NCBI RefSeq assembly: GCF_006539565.1 | Contig: NZ_BJNG01000011.1 | Coordinates: 62,001 to 126,000 of the forward strand | Reading direction: 5' to 3' | DNA length: 64,000 bases | DNA from: Pseudonocardia hydrocarbonoxydans | GTDB taxonomy: Bacteria > Actinomycetota > Actinomycetes > Mycobacteriales > Pseudonocardiaceae | In this document: piece after piece, positions 57,796 through 64,000 of the stretch | Position numbering within the stretch: position 1 is the first letter of the stretch | How the letters are laid out: the number at the start of each line of letters is the position of its first letter | Notes under the pieces: generated by a model | Database searches by the model: none | What the model saw: only the letters and a program-made list of their open reading frames with translations | Told to the model about the DNA's origin: nothing | Translations under genes and position numbers: made by a program

Positions 57796-59094
57796 TCAGA
57801 CGCGGTGGTCGTAGGGTGCGGTCAGGTAGGTGTGCCCGGTCGGGGTGGTCCACTCCACCGACCGGTCCGGATGCAGCACCACCCGCCAGCCGGGTTGTTC
57901 CTTGAGGTCGTGGTGGGCGGTGCACAACGCGGCCAGGTTGTCCTCGCCGGTGCCCCCGCCGTCCTGCCACGCGGTCACATGGTCGAGCTCGCAGGTCGTG
58001 GCGGCGCGGCGGCAGCGGGGGTGGCGGCAGGTCACGTCGCGGGCCCGGACGTGGTCGGCCAGGGCTGCGGGGGGCCGGTAGGTGCTGCGGCCGTGGTCGA
58101 GCACCGCCCCCGACACCGGATCCACCAGCAGCCGTTTCCAGACGGCGTCGGCGGCGATGTCGCGGGCCAGCTGCGCCGGGATCGGGCCGTACCCGCTGAT
58201 CTCACACGGCGCATCGTCGAACCCGGTCAACACCGAGTACGGCACCAGCACGGTGATCAACGGCTTGCCCGGGCTGACCGGCGCGGTCACGACCGGGTCG
58301 GCGGTGGGGTCGCGGATGACCAGCTTCCCGGTCAGCGCGGCAGCCAACAGGTCGGCCCGCCGCTGGTCCAACGACCGGTCGTCGTCCGCGCCCATCCCAC
58401 GCGCGAGCCGGGTCAACCACTCGAACGAGGCCGCGGCGTCCGGGGCGGTCATCCGCGCCCACAGGGTCGCCATCCCGTCGTCCTGGGCGAACACATCGAC
58501 CCGGCGTTCCTTCCTCGCCGCCCGGTGCCGCTCAGCGGCCCCCTCCGGATCGATCGCAGTGATCGCCCGGCGCAGCGCGGCGTCGAGCTGCGCCCACGTC
58601 TGCCCCGGCGCCTTGGGCAGCACCCGGTCCTGCACCACGGTCGCGACCGCATCGGGCAGCAGGGCGACCCGGTCGGCGATCAACCGGGCCCGCGACGGAC
58701 AGATCCGCCCCGCCTCCAACACCTCCCGGGTGCCGCGCAAAGCGCCGTCCAGGCGCGCGGCGACCGCGAGCCGAACCCGCGCGGACCCGGGCGACACGGT
58801 CAACGCCATCGCGATCTCATCGGCCGCCCACTCCCGCGCGGGTACCGCCGCGGTGACCGGCCGGATCGACCCGTCCCCGCCCCGGCGGGCGAACTCGGCC
58901 AACACCGCGGACTGCCGGGCCGACGCCCAGGCGATCAGCCGGTCGAACCCGACCGCCGCATCGACCAGCTCCGCGTCGGGCAGCCACTGCTCATCGCGGG
59001 TGGCGAAGTCCAACTCCAACCCGAACACCCCGGACGGGCGGGTGTCGGTGAGCGTGGGCCCGGGCGGCGGCGGTTCGAGATCGGTGACGAACAT
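57796..59094 (-). CDS. DUF222/HNH endonuclease (13E12 repeat family type)
   Basis: The 432-aa protein has an N-terminal DUF222 region (LVDAAVGFDRLIAWASARQSAVLAEFARR, AADEIAMALTVSPGSARVRLAVAARL). The HNH nuclease comes near the C-terminus: CRHPRCRRAATTCELDHVTAWQDGGGTGEDNLAALCTAHHDLK, with CxxxxC and the ELDH..H..H ligands (about residues 352-395). This is the actinobacterial 13E12-type family, present in many copies per genome and linked in mycobacteria to LexA control. ATG 59094 sits inside a LexA-type palindrome and 7 bases after a -10, so a leaderless SOS-induced mRNA is likely. Confidence 0.9.
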   Translation of the reverse strand: MFVTDLEPPPPGPTLTDTRPSGVFGLELDFATRDEQWLPDAELVDAAVGFDRLIAWASARQSAVLAEFARRGGDGSIRPVTAAVPAREWAADEIAMALTVSPGSARVRLAVAARLDGALRGTREVLEAGRICPSRARLIADRVALLPDAVATVVQDRVLPKAPGQTWAQLDAALRRAITAIDPEGAAERHRAARKERRVDVFAQDDGMATLWARMTAPDAAASFEWLTRLARGMGADDDRSLDQRRADLLAAALTGKLVIRDPTADPVVTAPVSPGKPLITVLVPYSVLTGFDDAPCEISGYGPIPAQLARDIAADAVWKRLLVDPVSGAVLDHGRSTYRPPAALADHVRARDVTCRHPRCRRAATTCELDHVTAWQDGGGTGEDNLAALCTAHHDLKEQPGWRVVLHPDRSVEWTTPTGHTYLTAPYDHRV

Positions 59095-59107
59095 ATGTTC
59101 GACTATA
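59088..59107 (-). promoter_or_regulatory. SOS (LexA) box and -10 element of the DUF222/HNH gene
   Basis: CGAACATATGTTCG (59088-59101) is a perfect palindrome; with one flanking base it matches 15 of 16 positions of the actinobacterial LexA site TCGAAC-N4-GTTCGA. On the minus strand TATAGT (59107-59102) lies seven bases before ATG 59094. LexA would cover the transcription and translation start. Confidence 0.75.
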
Positions 59108-59490
59108 CCGGATTTGACCTGGTAAGACGAGAGCGCAAGAGGTCATGCCGTGATCGGTGGCCGGTCCTCGTGAGTGCCGCCTGGTGGTCGTCCCGACGGC
59201 GGTGGTGCGGCACTCGCGCGGCGTCGGCGAGCCGTCGGGCCACCCTGACGGCCGCTGCACCGGTCGGCATGCCGACCGCGGAATCGCGCCCCGGCCCGTC
59301 GCACCCGCCGAGCGCCGGACCGCTCGCCCACCCACCGAGCCGCCGACCACCCCGCCGGTCAACCTGGGCCGTCGACGTGACAACGGACAGCCCCGGGCCG
59401 AACCCCGACCAGCGCCGACCCTTCACCCACGCCCCGAACCACCCACGTACGCTCCGCTCGCCGACGCGGCACACGCAGGGGGGTCCGGGG
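59102..59490. other. Divergent intergenic region, 396 bp
   Basis: Apart from the SOS promoter at its left end, no gene was seen. The frames reading through are Pro/Arg-rich on both strands without family features. The region must also hold the promoter of the rightward GTPase pair, which was not located. Confidence 0.5.
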
Positions 59491-61176
59491 ATGCAGCCAG
59501 ACGTGCGCACGGCCCTGCGCGCGCTACGCGACACGATCGACGGCGCCGGCCTCGCCCTGGACATCCCCGGCGCCGAACGCGCCAGGACCGACCGGGTCGA
59601 GCTCGTCCACCAGCTCGACGACTACGTCCTCCCACGCCTGGACCGCCTCGACGCACCCCTGCTGACGGTCGTCGGCGGGTCGACGGGCGCGGGCAAGTCG
59701 ACGGTGGTCAACAGCCTGGTCCGGGCGGCCGTCACGCCGTCGGGGGTGCTGCGCCCGACCACCCGCTCCCCGGTGCTGGTCTGCCATCCCGACGACCTGG
59801 CCTGGTTCTCCGACACCCGTGTGCTCCCCGAACTCACCCGGACCACCGGCGCGGGCACCGACCACGCGACGCTGCAGCTCGTGCCGTCCACCGCCCTGGC
59901 GCCGGGGTTGGCGTTCCTCGACGCCCCCGACATCGACTCGGTCGTCGCGGCCAACCGCCGCCTCGCCGGGCAGCTGCTGGCGGCCGCGGACCTCTGGCTG
60001 TTCGTCACCACCGCGGCCCGCTACGCCGACGCCGTGCCGTGGGACGTGCTGGAGACCGCCGCCGCCCGCGGCACCGCACTCGCCGTGCTGCTCGACCGCG
60101 TGCCGCCCGGCGCCGAGCGGGAGATCGCGGCCCACCTGCACGAGATGCTCGCCGCGCACGGGCTCGGTGCGGCGCCGCTGTTCGTCGTGCCCGAGTCCGA
60201 GCTGGTCGACGGCCTGCTGCCCGACCCCGTCGTCGCGCCGATCCGCCGCTGGTTCGACGAGCTGGCCCGCGACGCGGCTGCCCGCGCGGCGGTCATCCGC
60301 CGGACCCTCGACGGCGCGCTGGACAGCCTGCGCCCGCGCGTCGCGGGGCTCGCGCGGCACGCCCGCGCCCAGTCCGACGCGGCGTCGCGGCTGCGGGCCG
60401 AGGCCCGCGACGCCTACGCGGCGGCGCTCGACGAGGTCGACGAGGGGATGCGCGACGGGGCGCTGCTGCGCGGCGAGGTGCTGGCCCGCTGGCAGGAGTT
60501 CGTCGGCACTGGGGAGCTGCTGCGCGCTCTGCAGTCGAGGGTCGGGCGCTGGCGCGACCGGATCGGCGCCGCGCTCACCGGCCGCCCGGCGCCGGGCGGC
60601 GACCTGACGGTCGCGCTGGAGTCGGGCGTCGCGCTGCTCGTGCACAGCGCGGCCGCGCGGGCCGCGGAGTCGGCGACGGCGGCGTGGCGGGCGGGCGCGG
60701 CGGGCACCGGGCTGCTGCGGGAGTCCGGCGAGCGGCTCGACCGGGTCTCGCCCGGCTTCCGCGACGACGCCGAGCGCCTGGTGCGCGACTGGCAGGGCGC
60801 GGTGCTCGAGCTCGTCCGGCGCGAGGGCGCGGGCCGCCGCACGACGGCCCGGGTGGCCGCGTACGGCGTCAACGCGACCGGGCTGGTCGTCATGATCGCG
60901 GTGTTCGCCTCCACCTCGGTGCTGGCGCCGCCGATCGAGGTGGCGGTGGCCGGGGGCACCACGGTGCTGTCGCAGAAGGTGCTGGAGGCGGTGTTCGGCG
61001 ACCAGGCCGTGCGCGCGCTGGCCGACCGCGCCCGCGCCGACCTGCTCGACCGCGTCGCCGCCCTGCTCGGCCGCGAGGAGGACCGCTTCGCCGCGCTGCT
61101 GCACGGGCTCGCCACCCACCCCGACGACGCCGTGGCGCTGGAACGGGCCGCCGCGGCCGTGGAGCGGGCCCGATGA
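59491..61176 (+). CDS. Dynamin-like/large membrane GTPase, first of a pair
   Basis: The 561-aa protein has a GTPase domain with P-loop VVGGSTGAGKSTVVNSLV (residues about 59-76), a switch Thr in RPTTRSPVLV, and the G3 motif LDAPDIDSV (about 145). A long helical middle with an Arg/Glu-rich coiled region and a hydrophobic stretch (about 460-495, NATGLVVMIAVFASTSVLAPP) follow. ATG 59491 follows GGGGG. It overlaps the second GTPase (ATGA). Tandem membrane GTPases of this sort resemble the bacterial dynamin pair DynA/DynB; membrane remodelling at division is a reasonable guess. Confidence 0.8.
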   Translation: MQPDVRTALRALRDTIDGAGLALDIPGAERARTDRVELVHQLDDYVLPRLDRLDAPLLTVVGGSTGAGKSTVVNSLVRAAVTPSGVLRPTTRSPVLVCHPDDLAWFSDTRVLPELTRTTGAGTDHATLQLVPSTALAPGLAFLDAPDIDSVVAANRRLAGQLLAAADLWLFVTTAARYADAVPWDVLETAAARGTALAVLLDRVPPGAEREIAAHLHEMLAAHGLGAAPLFVVPESELVDGLLPDPVVAPIRRWFDELARDAAARAAVIRRTLDGALDSLRPRVAGLARHARAQSDAASRLRAEARDAYAAALDEVDEGMRDGALLRGEVLARWQEFVGTGELLRALQSRVGRWRDRIGAALTGRPAPGGDLTVALESGVALLVHSAAARAAESATAAWRAGAAGTGLLRESGERLDRVSPGFRDDAERLVRDWQGAVLELVRREGAGRRTTARVAAYGVNATGLVVMIAVFASTSVLAPPIEVAVAGGTTVLSQKVLEAVFGDQAVRALADRARADLLDRVAALLGREEDRFAALLHGLATHPDDAVALERAAAAVERAR

Positions 61177-62750
61177 CCGAGGTCGCGGCCCGGCTGCGGG
61201 CCCTGGACCGGGTGCTGGAGGCGGGCACCGGCCGGATCGACGAGGCCCGGCTCGACCCGGCCCGCCGGCTCGCCCGCCGCGCGGGGGAGCGGCTGCGCCT
61301 GTCGGGCGCGCACACCGTCGTCGCGCTGGCCGGGGCCACCGGCAGCGGCAAGTCGTCGCTGTTCAACGCGCTGGCCGGGGCCGAGGTGTCCACCGTCGGC
61401 GTCCGTCGGCCGACCACCGGGGTCGCGCACGCCGCCGTCTGGGGTGCCGACGGCGCCGGCCCGCTGCTGGACTGGCTCGACATCCCGCGCCGCCACCACG
61501 TCCCCTCCGCCGACCTGCCCGGCCTCGTGCTGCTCGACCTGCCCGACCACGACTCGACGGTCGTCGCGCACCGCCTGGAGGTCGACCGGCTCGTCGCGCT
61601 CGTCGACGTGCTGGTGTGGGTGCTCGACCCGCAGAAGTACGCCGACGCGGCCGTCCACGACCGCTACCTGCGGCCGCTGGCGCGTCACGGCGAGGTGATG
61701 GTGGTCGTGCTCAACCAGGTCGACCGCCTCCCGCCCGGCCAGGTCGACACCGCGCTGGCCGACGTCCGCAGGCTGCTCGCCGACGACGGGCTCGACGGCG
61801 TCCCGGTGCTGGGGGTGTCGGCGGTGACGCCGGGCGGTCGCGACGAGCTGCGCGCGGTGCTGACCGGGGCGGTCGCCGCGCACCGCGCCGCGCTGCGCCG
61901 GGTGTCGGCCGACCTCGACACCGTCGCCGCCGACCTCGCCGACGTCGTCGCGGGCCCGGCCCGCGCCGAGCCCGACGCGCGCACCGTCGCCGACCTGGAC
62001 GCCGCGCTGAGTGCCGCGGCCGGGGTGCCCGCCGTCGGCGCGGCCGTCGAGCGCGCGTCGGTGCACCGGGCGACGGCGGCCACCGGCTGGCCGCTGACCC
62101 GCCACCTGCGCCGGCTGCGTCCCGACCCGTTGCGCCGCCTGCACCTGGACCGCGGTGCGGACGCACCCGTCGCGCGCACGTCGCTGCCGCAGCCCTCGGC
62201 GGTGGAACGTTCCCGGGTCGACATCGCCCTGCGCGCGCTGTCCGACGAGGCGGCCGCCGGGCTGCCCGACCCGTGGCCCGGCGCCGTCCGCGCCGCCGCC
62301 CGCTCCCACGAGGACGACCTGCCCGACGCGCTCGACCGTGCCGTCGCCGGCACCGACCTGGGGCTCGACCGGCCGCCGCGCTGGTGGCGCGCCGCGGGCC
62401 TGGCGCAGACGCTGCTGGCCGTGCTCGCCGTCGCGGGCGGGGTGTGGCTCGCCGGGCTCTACCTGCTCACCCTGCTGCGCCTGCCCGAGCCGCCGACCCC
62501 GATGGTCGGGCCCGTCCCGCTGCCGACCGCCCTGTTGTTGGGTGGGCTGCTCGCGGGCCTGCTGCTGGCGCTGGTCGCGCGGGGGCTGGCGGGCATCGGG
62601 GCGCGGCGCCGCCGGGCCCGCGTGCAGCGCCGCCTCGACGACGCCGTCGCGCGGGTGGCCGGCGACCTCGTGGTGGCCCCGGTCACCGCCGAGCTGGCGG
62701 CCTACGGCGCCCTGCGCGACGCCGTGGCCGGGCTCGACGGCCGGCGCTAG
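61173..62750 (+). CDS. Membrane GTPase, second of the pair
   Basis: The 525-aa protein has P-loop ALAGATGSGKSSLFNAL (residues about 48-64), a switch Thr in RPTTGVAHA, G3 LLDLPDHDST (about 123-132) and G4 VLNQVDRLP (about 183). A helical region follows and two membrane helices near 412-434 and 448-470 (TLLAVLAVAGGVWLAGLYLLTLL; LLLGGLLAGLLLALVARGL). It ends in a basic coiled segment. Same operon as the preceding GTPase; a hetero-oligomer at the membrane is likely. Confidence 0.82.
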   Translation: MTEVAARLRALDRVLEAGTGRIDEARLDPARRLARRAGERLRLSGAHTVVALAGATGSGKSSLFNALAGAEVSTVGVRRPTTGVAHAAVWGADGAGPLLDWLDIPRRHHVPSADLPGLVLLDLPDHDSTVVAHRLEVDRLVALVDVLVWVLDPQKYADAAVHDRYLRPLARHGEVMVVVLNQVDRLPPGQVDTALADVRRLLADDGLDGVPVLGVSAVTPGGRDELRAVLTGAVAAHRAALRRVSADLDTVAADLADVVAGPARAEPDARTVADLDAALSAAAGVPAVGAAVERASVHRATAATGWPLTRHLRRLRPDPLRRLHLDRGADAPVARTSLPQPSAVERSRVDIALRALSDEAAAGLPDPWPGAVRAAARSHEDDLPDALDRAVAGTDLGLDRPPRWWRAAGLAQTLLAVLAVAGGVWLAGLYLLTLLRLPEPPTPMVGPVPLPTALLLGGLLAGLLLALVARGLAGIGARRRRARVQRRLDDAVARVAGDLVVAPVTAELAAYGALRDAVAGLDGRR

Positions 62751-64000
62751 GTCTTCTGCCGCTCGACGACGTCGCCGCTGCGCAGCTTGGCGTGGAAGTC
62801 GCGCACCTCGCGCTTCACCACCGGGGCCAGCAGGTACAGGCCGATGATGTTGACCAGGGCGAGCAGGAACAGCACGGCGTCGGCGAAGTCGAGCACCGAG
62901 CCGAGCGACAGCACCGACCCGGCCACGACGAACAGCGTGAACATGAGCTGGTAGATCCGCTCGCTGACGGTGCTGCGGCCGAACAGGTGGCACCAGGCCT
63001 TCTGCCCGTAGTAGCCCCAGGTGATGATCGTCGACACGGCGAACAGCACCACGGCGAGCGTGAGCACCACGGGGAACCACGGCAGCACGGTGGCGAACGC
63101 GTCGGAGGTGACCAGCACGCCATCCGGGGTGTCACCGCCGGCCAGCACGGTGGCCTGGGCGTCGCGCCACAGCGGGGTGCCCGCGATGACGATGGTCAGC
63201 GCCGTCATCGTGCAGATGACCACCGTGTCGATGAAGGGCTCCAGCAGCGCGACGTAGCCCTCGGTGACCGGGTGGCGGGTCTTGACGGCCGAGTGCGCGA
63301 TCGGCGCCGAGCCGAGGCCCGCCTCGTTCGAGAACGCCGCCCGCTGGAAGCCGATGATCAGCGCGCCGAGCACGCCGCCCGCGACGCCGGCGCCGGTGAA
63401 CGCGCCGGTGAAGATGGCGCCGAACGCGGCGGGCACCTGGTCGAGGTTGACGACGATGACCACCAGGCACGCCGAGACGTAGATGATCGCCATGGACGGC
63501 ACGAGCCGGCTGGTGACGCGCGCGATCGAGGTGATGCCGCCGAAGATCACCGCGCCGACGAGCGTGGCGAGGACGATCCCGAAGATCAGCGCGGCGCCGT
63601 CGGTGCCCAGCGGCCCGGTGTCACCCCCGGTGACCGACTGGAGCTGGGCGAAGGTCTGGTTGGCCTGGAACATGTTGCCGCCGCCGACCCCGAAGAACAG
63701 GATGAACACCGCGGCCAGCCCGGCCAGGACGGTGCCCAGCACGCGGCCCGCGCCGCCGGGCAGCCGCTCGGCCACGCCCTTGCGCAGGTAGTGCATGGGG
63801 CCGCCGGACACGGTGCCGTCCTCGTGCACGTCGCGGTACTTGACGCCGAGCGTGCACTCCACGAACTTCGTGCACATCCCCAGCAACCCCGCGACGATCA
63901 TCCAGAACGTCGCCCCGGCCCCGCCGACGCTGACCGCCACGCCGACCCCGGCGATGTTGCCGAGCCCGACCGTGCCGGACACCGCCGAGGACAGCGCCTG
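62747..64000 (-). CDS. Alanine/glycine:cation symporter (AGCS family), N-terminus outside window
   Basis: 418 codons are present and the frame is still open at the right edge. Visible are the family motif SGTVGLGNIAGVGVAVSVGGAGATFWM, GGPMHYLRKG, GGGNMFQANQTFAQLQS, GFQRAAFSNEAGLGSAPIAHSAVKTRHPVTEG (the AGCS signature, about 220 residues into the visible part), PFIDTVVICTMTALTIV and about nine membrane helices. It imports Ala or Gly with sodium. The stop overlaps the convergent GTPase stop by 3 bp. Confidence 0.93.
   Translation of the reverse strand, partial: QALSSAVSGTVGLGNIAGVGVAVSVGGAGATFWMIVAGLLGMCTKFVECTLGVKYRDVHEDGTVSGGPMHYLRKGVAERLPGGAGRVLGTVLAGLAAVFILFFGVGGGNMFQANQTFAQLQSVTGGDTGPLGTDGAALIFGIVLATLVGAVIFGGITSIARVTSRLVPSMAIIYVSACLVVIVVNLDQVPAAFGAIFTGAFTGAGVAGGVLGALIIGFQRAAFSNEAGLGSAPIAHSAVKTRHPVTEGYVALLEPFIDTVVICTMTALTIVIAGTPLWRDAQATVLAGGDTPDGVLVTSDAFATVLPWFPVVLTLAVVLFAVSTIITWGYYGQKAWCHLFGRSTVSERIYQLMFTLFVVAGSVLSLGSVLDFADAVLFLLALVNIIGLYLLAPVVKREVRDFHAKLRSGDVVERQKT

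Noticed and set aside
57796..59094. Mobile element
   Set aside because: The DUF222/HNH family is multicopy and associated with repeats, but no intron, terminal repeats or integrase accompany it here, so it is listed as a gene only.
56323..61176. A 1617-codon open frame on the + strand
   Set aside because: Only its end (from 59491) is the real GTPase gene. The rest runs out of frame through a glycosyltransferase, YjbR and antisense to the HNH gene, and reads as Arg/Pro-rich filler typical of high-GC shadow frames.
1..64000. CRISPR array, tRNA or rRNA genes
   Set aside because: No regularly spaced direct repeats of CRISPR length and no recognisable tRNA cloverleaf or rRNA sequence were seen in the intergenic regions.

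Overview
The window is very GC-rich, gene-dense DNA with frequent GTG starts, 1-8 bp gene overlaps and several genes that look leaderless. It also holds a LytR-CpsA-Psr protein with a long cytoplasmic tail, an Rpf, a Scr1-type regulator, a DUF574 methyltransferase, a LexA-type SOS box of the CGAAC-N4-GTTCG class and an actinobacterial type of [NiFe] hydrogenase. Together these point to an actinomycete, most likely Pseudonocardiaceae (Pseudonocardia-like); the genus is inference. No tRNA, rRNA, CRISPR array or insertion sequence was seen.

Layout. 1-4.4 kb: an LCP cell-wall ligase (runs off the left edge), ispD, a Tat-exported ferritin-like protein and tatA. 4.6-5.8 kb: a molybdenum-storage-protein pair in which one subunit gene is broken by an internal deletion. 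5.8-10.4 kb: an overlapping operon for reductive pyrimidine breakdown (beta-ureidopropionase, transaminase, dihydropyrimidinase, LLM oxidoreductase). 10.6-12.7 kb: an LLM oxidoreductase, a small Cys-rich protein, a lipoprotein and a PadR regulator.

12.7-28.0 kb: a complete high-affinity (group 1h type) [NiFe] hydrogenase locus. A leftward unit encodes the small and large subunits, a NifU-like protein, DUF5947, DUF6084, a 452-aa uncharacterised protein, the maturation protease, a 37-aa membrane peptide and HypC. Also leftward are hypA and hypB. A divergent rightward operon encodes HypF, a SIS-HypC fusion, a second SIS protein, HypE, a second HypC, HypD and DUF6390. The small subunit has Asp where a Cys ligand of the proximal Fe-S cluster is expected, as described for the oxygen-tolerant actinobacterial-type enzyme.

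28-37 kb: DedA, a membrane sulfite-oxidase-like molybdoprotein, a methyltransferase, a Scr1 regulator, an aldolase-family protein, YibE/F, a SIMPLE lipoprotein, an MFS transporter and a PaaX regulator. 37.2-43.5 kb: a MarR-controlled acyl-CoA side-chain degradation operon resembling the rhodococcal cou (hydroxycinnamate) logic. 43.8-47.1 kb: an Rpf with a structured leader, an AarF kinase, a zinc-ribbon membrane protein and an MshC/CysRS-like ligase.

47.1-57.0 kb is the most unusual region: two divergent, tightly overlapping transcription units with six glycosyltransferases, a WcbI-like protein, an acyl-CoA-dehydrogenase-fold flavoprotein and a PIG-L deacetylase fused to a NodS-like methyltransferase. 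The set suggests synthesis of a modified amino-sugar glycan or glycoside with Nod-factor-like deacetylation and N-methylation chemistry. The window closes with a YjbR protein, an SOS-box-controlled DUF222/HNH (13E12-type) gene, a pair of dynamin-like membrane GTPases and an alanine/glycine:cation symporter cut by the right edge.
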